NCBI RefSeq assembly: GCF_004340465.1
Contig: NZ_SLVV01000001.1
Span: 410,119 to 474,118 of the forward strand
Direction: 5' to 3'
Length of the DNA: 64,000 nt
From: Mesobacillus foraminis
GTDB lineage: Bacteria; Bacillota; Bacilli; Bacillales; Cytobacillaceae
Below, piece after piece: positions 54,246 through 61,768 of this stretch; the first letter of the stretch is position 1, and each line of letters starts with the position of its first letter. The position numbers and the translations under genes are program-made. The notes under the pieces are model-generated. The model ran no database searches. It was not told where the DNA came from and saw only the letters and a list, made by a program, of their open reading frames with translations.

Positions 54246-54895
54246 TTAATTTAAAACTGGTTTAAAAGGATCGATGGTTAAAATCAGGTTGTCTTTCCCA
54301 ATTCTTTTTAGGAATTTATGAAAGGTCTCACGTTTCTTTCCCGTTCTTGAATAGACCACTATGATATCTTCCACGGCATGGTACAATTCATCTGCTGTTA
54401 GGTTTTCCTTTAGCAAGAAACCAACATCAGCGTCTTTCCCTTTTGCCTTTCCTCCAACATATAAATCATACAAGTCTCTATTTTTCATAATCCCTATATA
54501 TCACTTAACAAAGGTTCACTACACCCAACAGGGCATCCCGTATAGGCAACCTTAAGGGTGAATGGAACTGGTTTCCCGACAATACGCCGATTCAGCTCTT
54601 TTGCAACGGGCATCCCTTCTTCTTCTTCCCCTTTGCAGAAATTACAGGTTTTTAAGCTCTTTACAAAGTTTCCAACCGGATAACATGCTAAGCCAACACT
54701 TTGAAATTCTTCTATGATTTCTTCTTTCTTGTTTACAGGGATGTCTAGATAGATTTGTTGAAATGTGGTTAATTCAATCTCCTCATCTTCATTCAGATAT
54801 TTTGAAATTGTCCCAAGTTGCCTTGAGTTTAATTTTGCCCCAAACCCTATTCCTCCATTTACGGCTATCTTACTATTTTTGCTGTTACTCTCCAT
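54246..54895 (-). pseudogene. Nitrite/sulfite-reductase half-domain protein, interrupted by a 2-bp insertion
   Basis: The upstream part (54895-54494) encodes the ferredoxin-like half domain and Cys motifs TCNFCKG and GCPVGCSE, which would bind an Fe-S cluster or siroheme. At 54495-54500 the minus strand reads GATATATAGGG. Removing one TA gives GATATAGGG and joins SDI to GIMKNRDLYDLYVGGKAKG, continuing to 54246. The repaired protein would be about 215 residues. AAGGGG precedes the ATG at 54895; an ATG at 54901 is also possible. The extra TA in a TA run looks like slippage. Confidence 0.8.
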
Positions 54896-54922
54896 ATTCA
54901 TTTCCCCTTCCTTTTTTATAAG

Positions 54923-54942
54923 TACCATACCCGCGAATGGTA
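54923..54942. promoter_or_regulatory. Palindrome upstream of the siroheme-type gene
   Basis: TACCAT and ATGGTA flank ACCCGCGA, 28 bases before the start codon. The position suggests an operator, but the cognate regulator is not in the window. Confidence 0.4.
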
Positions 54943-55051
54943 TCTTAAGCTATCAAAGAGTTCCTGTAGCCAAAGGCTGCAGGCTTATTAATTGGCAATA
55001 TTCAATAACTAATTTGTTTCTCTAAAATTCGCCATGTTTATCACCTTTTAA

Positions 55052-55072
55052 ATATACCCCCATGGGGTATAT
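55052..55072. promoter_or_regulatory. CsoR/CstR-type operator, first of a cluster
   Basis: ATATACCCC-CAT-GGGGTATAT is a perfect inverted repeat of the CsoR/CstR class. Related sites follow at 55182-55197 (TACCCCCCTATGGTA), about 55244-55259 (ATACCCTACCCCCC) and about 55306-55318 (GGGGGTATATTAC). All lie in the 600-base gap between the siroheme-type gene and the copper-storage gene, which holds no other gene. Confidence 0.65.
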
Positions 55073-55526
55073 TTTATTGTTAAAAATATCTTAATTTATC
55101 AGAATGATGACTCTTTCTTTCTGATGGCAATCCAGTTTATTTCCTCACACATTTAATCTCAACTCACACTAATAATTTACTTTACCCCCCTATGGTATGT
55201 CAAGAGGTAAATACTAAAGTATAATTATCTTATGTCATTCTTATACCCTACCCCCCTAATGTTTAAAAGCTGTTTATTAGGGAAAATTCTTTATGAATAA
55301 ACCGGAAGGGGGTATATTACTAAATGAATTGACACTTTCAAAAGGTTGTTCTTCAAGGTGGACCGAAATAGTAATTGTTTTCATGTGGGATCACTTTATA
55401 AGGTCAACTTTAATCGAGTTGGAATGCAGTATTAACAGCCTTTGATACTGCATGATAGTTGGATTTAATATCTTGTACACCAATTACTAAGATAAGTATG
55501 AAAATATTTTAAGGAGGTACAATCAA

Positions 55527-55856
55527 ATGTCACATGAACAATACCAATCTGTACTTGAATTACTCCACGAATGTATGGTCGCATGCAATCACTGTTATGA
55601 TGCTTGCCTAAAAGAAAATCATGTAGGGATGATGGCAGAATGTATCCGCTTGGATAGGGAATGTTCAGATATTTGCAGTTTCTTAGAACAAGCAATCACG
55701 AGGGGAACTCCATTTGTTAATGAACTTGCTGAAGTTTGTGCAAAAATTTGTGAAGCTTGTGGAAACGAATGTAAAAAACATGATCATGACCACTGCCAGA
55801 GATGTGCTGAGTCATGTTTCAAATGCGTAGAAGCATGCCGCAACCTAATCGCATAA
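55527..55856 (+). CDS. Cys-rich four-helix-bundle copper-binding protein (Csp3/YhjQ type)
   Basis: This 109-residue cytosolic protein has 16 Cys residues, mostly spaced three or four apart along helices (C16, C20, C23, C27; C39, C46, C50; C71, C75, C78, C82; C90, C93, C97, C100, C104) plus HDHDHC. This is the DUF326/Csp3 copper-storage pattern, where Cys line the core of a four-helix bundle and bind Cu(I). AAGGAGG precedes the ATG. CsoR-type operators upstream suggest copper control. A strong terminator follows. Confidence 0.9.
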   Translation: MSHEQYQSVLELLHECMVACNHCYDACLKENHVGMMAECIRLDRECSDICSFLEQAITRGTPFVNELAEVCAKICEACGNECKKHDHDHCQRCAESCFKCVEACRNLIA

Positions 55857-55869
55857 TAAGACTTTGGAA

Positions 55870-55910
55870 AAGAAGAAGTGAATCTATTAAGGATTCACTT
55901 CTTCTTTTCA
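55870..55910 (+). terminator. Terminator of the copper-storage gene
   Basis: AAGAAGAAGTGAATC and GATTCACTTCTTCTT form a perfect 15-bp stem followed by T residues. Confidence 0.9.
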
Positions 55911-56166
55911 TCAACTGATTTAGTGACTGATGAACAACGAGTTCTATCAAAAGTATCTACCACCAATGTTTACCGCGGAATTTGTTTTCCATCTTTGAAG
56001 AATCCCCCTTTTCGGGTCCAACAGTCGTTAACCAAAGGATAGACTCAGCTGCTTATTTGGAGCCCTTGGAGCAGATGGTCCACCCATATCTGAACTTACC
56101 CACCCGAAAACCCTCACCTCTACCCCAAAACCCTGGCTTCATATTATAGTATCGCTGTAAAAAAAC

Positions 56167-56197
56167 TCGACAGGCTCAGCAGGCCTGTCGATTTTTT
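56167..56197. terminator. Terminator in an otherwise gene-free gap
   Basis: CGACAGGC and GCCTGTCG form a stem followed by ATTTTTTG on the plus strand and A/T-rich sequence on the other side. It lies next to the stop of the remnant described below, so it may have ended that gene on the minus strand. Confidence 0.65.
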
Positions 56198-56198
56198 G

Positions 56199-56405
56199 TC
56201 ATGCATATTGTTTGTTTTCGTCCTTCTTAAAGAAGCTCTTCATGGAATGGAATACATCGGCCTTCTGCTTGAGGATATAGTAGCGGAATTTCTCATCTTT
56301 GATGTTTTTGTACGCGGACATTAGGTCGAGTGGCGGTTGTACTGGTTTAGTTAGCCACCGTCTATCCTTACAGGAAATGACTTTTGCCTTAACTATGCAT
56401 TGCTC
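56199..56405 (-). pseudogene. Orphan C-terminal fragment of an unrecognised gene
   Basis: An open frame of about 68 codons without a plausible start runs from after a stop at 56406 to TGA at 56199-56201. It ends with a charged, lysine-rich stretch ([20 protein letters not shown]). Codon usage looks coding and a terminator follows. I do not recognise the family. It is probably the tail of a decayed gene. The rest of the gap, 55911-56166 and 56406-56558, shows nothing clear. Confidence 0.4.
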
Positions 56406-56558
56406 TTATGCTTTATTATCCTCGTACTGTCCTAGTGAAATTCTTTGGCTATCCAAATGAACACCCTTACGAAGTAATTGACCGTCTGTGTGTCAGAATG
56501 GAAAATTGCAGGGTCAACTTATTTATCCGCTAAGGGACCCTGCTGGCTTTTTAAAACA

Positions 56559-57995
56559 TTAATGTGGCGAATTCATCACCTTGTGGCCGACTAAGACGCG
56601 GCGGATGAAGAACGCTATAACCAAGCCAATCAGTGCTATGATCATCGTGAACAGGAACACGTTTTGTGATCCAGCCGTCATCGCGTTTGCAATTTCGGCC
56701 TGTTTGGACGGAGCGGAGGAGCCATGCAAGTATTTCTCCATACCGCCCGTAAGGATACTGATTGCGACCGCTGTTCCAATCGCGCCCATGACCTGCTGCA
56801 GTGTGTTCATGACTGCCGTGCCGTGCGGGTATAACTCCGGCGGCAGTTGATTTAGCCCATTCGTTTGAGCAGGCATCCATATCATGCCTACCCCAACCAT
56901 AAGCCCGATATGCAAAGACACCATAAAGGCCACTGAAGAAACAGGAGACAGGGTAGTAAAAAACCATAACATGACTGAAACAATCACGAGGCCGGGAATA
57001 ACGAGCCATTTCGGCCCATACTTATCGAATAAGCTCCCCATACGCGGGGAGAGGATACCGTTCAGCGCGCTGCCCGGCAAAAGCATGAGTCCCGCAGTGA
57101 ACACAGACAATCCTGCACCCGTCTGCAAAAACATCGGCAGGATAATCATGCTCGACATAATGATTAACGTACACGACAGTACCAGGAGCAGCCCAGTGAC
57201 GTACATCGGATACTTGAAAACGCTCAGATTCATCATTGGATCGTGCATAAGATTCTGCCTCAGAATGAACAGTACCAGCGCAACAAGCCCAATGATAATT
57301 GATGTTACTACGACCATGCTGCTCCAGCCTTCAGCTCCTTCGCCCGCCTTACTGAAGCCAAAGACAACTCCTCCGAAGCCCATTGTTGACAATAAGACAG
57401 ATAATAGATCGATCCGAGGCTTTGTGACATCTGTAACGTTTTCCAAATACTTCAGCCCTATCAACAACCCTATAACCAAAAGTGGCAGCGAGAACCAGAA
57501 GATATAATGCCATGTTAAATACTCGATTAATAGACCACCTATGGTCGGGCCGGTTGCTGGCGCAAACATGATAACAAGTCCAACGAATCCCATCGCCGCT
57601 CCCCGCTTTTCCGGCGGATATATAACAAGAATGGTATTGAACATAAGTGGAAGCAACAATCCCATGCCTGCCGCCTGTAAAACTCGGGCGAACATCAGCA
57701 TTTCAAAATTGAACGCGAGCGCCGCAATCAATGTACCGGTGATTAAGCTTATGAGCGAACCTGTGAACAGCTGCCTCGTCGTAAACATCTGCAGCAGCAA
57801 CCCGCTCATGGGCATTAAAATGCCGAGAGTCAGCAAGAACCCGGTTGTTAACCATTGTGCGGTTGCAGCCGAAATTTGGAACACTTCCATTAAATTAGTC
57901 ATGGCTATATTTAGAGCGGTCTCGCTAAACATGCCAACAAAACCGCAGATAAGCAGCGATGCCAAGATGGCACGCGTATTGTATTCTTTCTTCAT
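56559..57995 (-). CDS. MFS multidrug transporter, DHA2 (LmrB) type
   Basis: The 478-residue transporter has 14 expected spans and LmrB/Bmr-like motifs: the FSETALNIAMTNLMEVF start, ARVLQAAGMGLLLPL and PATGPTIGGLLIEYLTWHYIFW. AAGGAG precedes the ATG, 23 bases after the nitroreductase stop, so the two genes form one transcript. In the monooxygenase cluster context it may export a toxic substrate or product of the flavin enzymes. A long out-of-frame reading frame across it is a shadow. Confidence 0.92.
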   Translation of the reverse strand: MKKEYNTRAILASLLICGFVGMFSETALNIAMTNLMEVFQISAATAQWLTTGFLLTLGILMPMSGLLLQMFTTRQLFTGSLISLITGTLIAALAFNFEMLMFARVLQAAGMGLLLPLMFNTILVIYPPEKRGAAMGFVGLVIMFAPATGPTIGGLLIEYLTWHYIFWFSLPLLVIGLLIGLKYLENVTDVTKPRIDLLSVLLSTMGFGGVVFGFSKAGEGAEGWSSMVVVTSIIIGLVALVLFILRQNLMHDPMMNLSVFKYPMYVTGLLLVLSCTLIIMSSMIILPMFLQTGAGLSVFTAGLMLLPGSALNGILSPRMGSLFDKYGPKWLVIPGLVIVSVMLWFFTTLSPVSSVAFMVSLHIGLMVGVGMIWMPAQTNGLNQLPPELYPHGTAVMNTLQQVMGAIGTAVAISILTGGMEKYLHGSSAPSKQAEIANAMTAGSQNVFLFTMIIALIGLVIAFFIRRVLVGHKVMNSPH

Positions 57996-58018
57996 TTCAT
58001 ATCTCCTTGTAAATCACT

Positions 58019-58759
58019 TTATTTTTTAGCAAATCCTTGTTTGTTTAAATACTCGAGCATGAATGGCAGTCTGCTTCTTTCAAGATGATCCTCAATATGG
58101 TCTTTCCAGCCCTTTACTTTCTTTACTGTGAAAGGAGCTTTAACAGGACGATCTTGGTAATACTCACGCATCTGTTGGTCATAAGTTGCTAATTTTTCTT
58201 CATCCAGTGGCTGATACTGATTATCAAACATGACCATCGATTGAGGCAGTCGTGGTTTTAATCCAGGCTTCTCTCCAGCAGGATGGCCTATGCATAGACC
58301 AACTAAAGGAACCACATACTTTGGTAAATTTAATACCTCTGTTAATTCTTCAATATTAAGTCTTACTCCACCGATATAGACACCACCGAGTCCCATTGAT
58401 TCAGCTGCAGTTAATGCATTTTGAGCCATTAGCCCAGCATCGAATGACCCTATTAAAAGGTATTCAATATAGCCAAGGTCCACATTGGGAGCAATCTGAT
58501 GATTTCGGTTAAGATCTGAACAAAAAATCCAAAACTCTGCTGCTTCTTCTATATAAGGCTGATTAGCAGAGAGCTGCATGACTTTTTTTCGAAGATCTGG
58601 CTCTGTAATTCTAATGATGGAAACCGCCTGTAAAAGGCTGAAAGACGAAGTTTGATTAGCTGCCTTAAAGATTGCATCACGTTGTTCCTCTGTCAGTGGT
58701 TCATCTGTGAAAGACCGAATGGATGTATGATTATGAAGCAATTCAAGAGTAGCATTCAT
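58019..58759 (-). CDS. NfrA-type NADPH-dependent flavin nitroreductase
   Basis: This protein of about 246 residues matches the NfrA/FRP oxidoreductase family. The FMN phosphate site HNHTSIRSFTDEPLTEEQ sits at the N-terminus (about 9-26). AAESMGLGGVYIGGVR and VPLVGLCIGHPAGEKPGLKPRLP follow, and a C-terminal helix extends to the end. Such enzymes supply reduced flavin or reduce nitro/quinone compounds. Start at 58759: GAGGAGAGG lies six bases upstream, and the longer frame to 58849 is out of frame with and overlaps a monooxygenase tail. The pairing with flavin-dependent monooxygenases suggests it feeds them FMNH2. A truncated copy of its start lies at 61528-61680. Confidence 0.9.
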   Translation of the reverse strand: MNATLELLHNHTSIRSFTDEPLTEEQRDAIFKAANQTSSFSLLQAVSIIRITEPDLRKKVMQLSANQPYIEEAAEFWIFCSDLNRNHQIAPNVDLGYIEYLLIGSFDAGLMAQNALTAAESMGLGGVYIGGVRLNIEELTEVLNLPKYVVPLVGLCIGHPAGEKPGLKPRLPQSMVMFDNQYQPLDEEKLATYDQQMREYYQDRPVKAPFTVKKVKGWKDHIEDHLERSRLPFMLEYLNKQGFAKK

Positions 58760-58853
58760 TTGAATCCTCTCCTCTATTAATATATTAATATTTAGCATTT
58801 CCATATTGGTAAGGAACTCCCATATTCTCTCGCAGTGTTTTTCCTTCATATTC
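58612..58853. repeat. Direct repeat copy 1: monooxygenase tail plus nitroreductase start
   Basis: This segment aligns with 61533-61768. Both contain the last codons of an LLM-class monooxygenase, a short gap and the first 50 or so codons of an NfrA-type gene. Here the nitroreductase is intact and the monooxygenase is only a tail. Confidence 0.8.
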
Positions 58854-58854
58854 T
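58786..58854 (-). pseudogene. C-terminal tail of a duplicated LLM monooxygenase
   Basis: The minus strand reads VEYEGKTLRENMGVPYQYGN then AKY and stop. This nearly equals the end of the monooxygenase at 61691-63034 (EYEGKTLRENMGVPYQYGR). Everything upstream of the tail is missing; the sequence switches at GAATATGAAGG to a prp-like fragment. Confidence 0.8.
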
Positions 58855-58863
58855 ACAACGCTT

Positions 58864-59009
58864 CTATTGAGTTAGACGTTCCAATGTTACAGCCGATACA
58901 CCAGCACAAACAATGTCCTTTCCATGTACGTCATAATTCGCATGACCCTCAGTTCGGTAAGACAGGATTTTAGCGTCAGAAATGCTTCCATAATGTCCAC
59001 TTTAATCAA
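58864..59009 (-). pseudogene. Fragment of a Prp (YsxB) ribosomal-processing protease
   Basis: The frame encodes ISDAKILSYRTEGHANYD then VHGKDIVCAGVSAVT. This is the Prp active-site region, with catalytic His in EGHANYD and Cys in DIVCAGVS. The start (TTG-ATT-AAA at 59009 after GGGAGGT) is out of frame with this by one base near 58990, and the last two-thirds of the gene is missing. Prp normally lies between rplU and rpmA, so this is a misplaced, broken copy. Confidence 0.72.
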
Positions 59010-59037
59010 TTAGCTGTACCTCCCTTCCAAATGGCAA

Positions 59038-59259
59038 TTATCCTAGATTGCCATTCATAAAGTACCAGCGATCACCTCTATTATGAAGGTTCCCTTTTTT
59101 CTTCAGGGTCCTTAATTGTTTAAAAATAGAAGCTTGCGAATTCGTTTCTTCCGTTACTAATAAATTGTTTGTTTTTGAATCCAGACAAGATACAATCTTC
59201 TTTGCGCTTATTCCAGGGTGTTCTTTTATACAAGTGAGGATAATGTCCTCAATTTCCAT
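59038..59259 (-). CDS. Small winged-helix protein
   Basis: The 73-residue protein looks like a stand-alone winged helix: MEIEDIILTCIKEHPGISAK as the first helices, then SQASIFKQLRTLKKKGNLHN as recognition helix and a short wing ending RWYFMNGN. GAGGAG lies about 12 bases before the ATG. It is in the monooxygenase cluster and may help regulate it. I cannot assign a named family. Confidence 0.65.
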   Translation of the reverse strand: MEIEDIILTCIKEHPGISAKKIVSCLDSKTNNLLVTEETNSQASIFKQLRTLKKKGNLHNRGDRWYFMNGNLG

Positions 59260-59313
59260 TGGTCACATTTCTCCTCTGTTTAATAAAAGTATAATGTTCA
59301 AGGCTCTTCTTAA

Positions 59314-60441
59314 TCAGATAGAATATCGATTCTTTGGATAAGGTAAACCTAAATTCCCACGCAAAGTTTTTGCTTCATATTCTTCACGGAAAATTCCTCT
59401 TTCTTGTAAGAGTGGAACGACTAAATCAATAAAGTCATCAAATCCTGAAGGAAGCTCCTGTCTTATCAGCAATAGATCCAGCGCCCCAGCTTCGTGCCAG
59501 TGTTGAATTTGATCTGCCACCTTTTCTGCCGAACCAAAAAGTTTTGGTTTTGGTATACGGTAAATCGGCATCAGCGCTTGCAGCTCCTGGAATTTTTCCT
59601 CAGCTTCTCTTTCTGTCTGTCCTACAATCGGATTATGTGAAATCGCAAGTAGGAAATCATCAAACGAACGCCCTTCTAACTCCACTCTCCTCTTTAACTC
59701 TTGACTAAAAGCTTTTGCATCTTCTAAATTATCAGCCGGGAGAAATACACCGTCGGCATGCTTTGAGGCAATATTCATGAAATCCCGAGAAGAGCCGGCT
59801 TGGAAAATAACCGGTCTTCCTTGTCTGGAACGGCTAATATTTAAAGGGCCATCTACTGAAAAATAGTTTCCTCTATAATTTAGAGCATGCATTTTTCGAT
59901 GATCATAGAATACTCCACTTTCTTTATCTCGTATAAAAGCGTCATCCTCGTAGGAATCCCAAAGACCTTCGACAATCTCTAAAAATTCTTTTTTCATTGG
60001 ATACAAGTCTGCTTTAGAAAGATGAGTGCGACTATAATTCGCTAATCCTCCTGGATTCGAAGTAACGGCATTCCATCCTGCCCGGCCATTGCTGATTTTA
60101 TCAAGAGAAGCCATCTGACGGGCAACCGTGAATGGATCTGCATAGGAAGTTGCAATTGTGGCAGTAAGCCCAATAGAATGAGTCACCATGCTTAAGGCAG
60201 ATAGAATACTTACACCTTCAAACATACTTAGATAATGAGGAATCATCCCCGGTCCAATATGGCTGACATCAACTAAAAAGATGGTGTCAAACTTTCCTTC
60301 TTCTAATCTTTTAGCTTTTTTTACGTAGTAATCGATGTTCTCACTGGCATTAGCTGGCATATCCGGGTGACGCCACCCCATGTAATTCCAGCCTACTCCA
60401 TCTATAATCCCACCGAGCTTCAGTTGTTTTTTCTCTTTCAT
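59314..60441 (-). CDS. LLM-class flavin monooxygenase (NtaA/SnaA/DszA type)
   Basis: This 375-residue bacterial-luciferase-like TIM barrel is of the NtaA/SnaA/SoxA group. Signatures are the N-terminal GGIIDGVGWNYMGWRHP and GRAGWNAVTSNPGGLANYSR with the FMN site, HALNYRGNYFSVDGPLN, and RPVIFQAGSSRDFMNIASKHADGVFL. These enzymes use FMNH2 from a separate reductase to oxidise small organics such as sulfonates, sulfides or chelators. AGAAGGCG precedes the ATG. The nitroreductase encoded downstream could be the reductase. Confidence 0.92.
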   Translation of the reverse strand: MKEKKQLKLGGIIDGVGWNYMGWRHPDMPANASENIDYYVKKAKRLEEGKFDTIFLVDVSHIGPGMIPHYLSMFEGVSILSALSMVTHSIGLTATIATSYADPFTVARQMASLDKISNGRAGWNAVTSNPGGLANYSRTHLSKADLYPMKKEFLEIVEGLWDSYEDDAFIRDKESGVFYDHRKMHALNYRGNYFSVDGPLNISRSRQGRPVIFQAGSSRDFMNIASKHADGVFLPADNLEDAKAFSQELKRRVELEGRSFDDFLLAISHNPIVGQTEREAEEKFQELQALMPIYRIPKPKLFGSAEKVADQIQHWHEAGALDLLLIRQELPSGFDDFIDLVVPLLQERGIFREEYEAKTLRGNLGLPYPKNRYSI

Positions 60442-60474
60442 TCATTTCGCCTTCTTTCATTCTAGTCTGGTTAA

Positions 60475-61512
60475 CTATTTAGAACTAAAATCAAATTCTT
60501 CCGCCAGTAACTGATAACCCTTTAGCCGGCTTGCTTGGTCAGGATAAAAATCCGCGATCATAATTTCATCTACTAAAGCTTCATTTGCCATCCGCTTTAA
60601 CTTTTCAGCAACATTGGCTGCACTTCCAATAACAAAACGGTCTTTATTATATTGACGCGCTTCCTTTTCCTGTGGTGTATAAACATACTTACTTGCTTCT
60701 TCCGTTGTTGGAAATGAAAGATCCCTTGAACCTGTTGCCATTCTTGCCCACATTAATTCCACGGGCCCTGCCAAATATTTTGCCTCTTCCTCTGTTTCTG
60801 CAGTAATAACTCCAATTGCCAACATGCTCTTTGGCTCATTCATATAAATAGATGGCTTGAAATTTTCACGATAGGAACGAAGCATTGGTATAGCTAATCT
60901 AGGTTCCAAGTGGGCTGCAAACACAAAACCAAGTCCTTTATCGATAGCGAACTGCACACCGCCCTGGCTGGAACCTAACATATACAGATCGGGTACTAAT
61001 AATCCATTCCCTGGAACGATTATCTTCTTGAAGGGATGATGAGCTGGGAAATTTCGTGAAAAAAACGAGAGTAATTGATCTAATTGTTCTGGAAAGTCAT
61101 TTGAAGTAACTGACTCTTGTGAACGTTGTAAGGCTAATGCAGTTAATCCATCTGTTCCCGATGCTCTTCCTATTCCAAGGTCTACCCTGCCAGGATAGAG
61201 GGCTTCGAGTAATGTAAAGTTTTCCACTACTTTCAGAGGACTATGGTTAGGTAACATAATCCCTCCTGAACCTACACGTATATTTTGGGAATGTGAAGCT
61301 GCGTGCAGACTTAACAAATCAGGAGATGTACTGACTTGGCTAGGAGTATTATGATGTTCCGTGAACCAGTATCTCTTATAACCTAATCTATCGGCTAGTT
61401 GGACCATCTCTGTTGAATTTTTTAAACTTTGAATAGGATTACTACCAGCATATACATGTACAAAATCTAAGATAGATAACGGTAGATCATTATCAAGTTC
61501 ATTTTTGACCAT
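60475..61512 (-). CDS. LLM-class flavin oxidoreductase (MsnO8/YtmO type)
   Basis: This 345-residue single-domain luciferase-like protein is of the MsnO8/YtmO group, shorter than its neighbours. Motifs are SILDFVHVYAGSNPIQ, RYWFTEHHNTPSQ with the active-site His pair, GSGGIMLPNHSPLKVVENF and GRVDLGIGRASGTDG. AAAAGGAG precedes the ATG and lies directly after the stop of the truncated nitroreductase copy. It probably works with the two larger monooxygenases. Confidence 0.9.
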   Translation of the reverse strand: MVKNELDNDLPLSILDFVHVYAGSNPIQSLKNSTEMVQLADRLGYKRYWFTEHHNTPSQVSTSPDLLSLHAASHSQNIRVGSGGIMLPNHSPLKVVENFTLLEALYPGRVDLGIGRASGTDGLTALALQRSQESVTSNDFPEQLDQLLSFFSRNFPAHHPFKKIIVPGNGLLVPDLYMLGSSQGGVQFAIDKGLGFVFAAHLEPRLAIPMLRSYRENFKPSIYMNEPKSMLAIGVITAETEEEAKYLAGPVELMWARMATGSRDLSFPTTEEASKYVYTPQEKEARQYNKDRFVIGSAANVAEKLKRMANEALVDEIMIADFYPDQASRLKGYQLLAEEFDFSSK

Positions 61513-61527
61513 TAAATAAAACTCCTT

Positions 61528-61680
61528 TTAATCAATGATAGAAACCACCTGCAAAAGGCTGAAAGATGATGTTTGATTAGCTGCCTTAAAAATGGCATCC
61601 CTTTGTTCCTCTGTCAGTGGTTGATTCGTAAGAGAACGAATGGACGTACGATTATCTAGCAATTCAAGGGTATTATTCAT
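61528..61680 (-). pseudogene. Truncated nitroreductase copy (first 50 codons)
   Basis: The frame encodes 50 residues starting MNNTLELLDNRTSIRSLTNQ, clearly paralogous to the first 50 residues of the intact nitroreductase at 58759 (MNATLELLHNHTSIRSFTDE), then stops. The remainder is missing and the ribosome binding site of the next gene begins immediately. Confidence 0.85.
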
Positions 61681-61768
61681 TTGAAAACTATTAATTACTG
61701 TTATCATTCAGCCTTCCGTATTGATAAGGAACCCCCATGTTCTCACGCAGTGTTTTTCCTTCATACTC
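61533..61768. repeat. Direct repeat copy 2: monooxygenase tail plus nitroreductase start
   Basis: It aligns with 58612-58853. Here the monooxygenase is complete and the nitroreductase is cut short. Between the copies lie the other two monooxygenases, the winged-helix gene and the prp fragment. Confidence 0.8.

Noticed and set aside
56551-57009. 152-codon minus-strand frame
   Set aside because: It lies inside the MFS transporter gene in another frame and encodes a composition typical of a shadow of a membrane protein.
58760-58849. N-terminal extension of the nitroreductase to 58849
   Set aside because: These codons are an out-of-frame reading of the duplicated monooxygenase tail. The ATG at 58759 has a good ribosome binding site and matches the family start.
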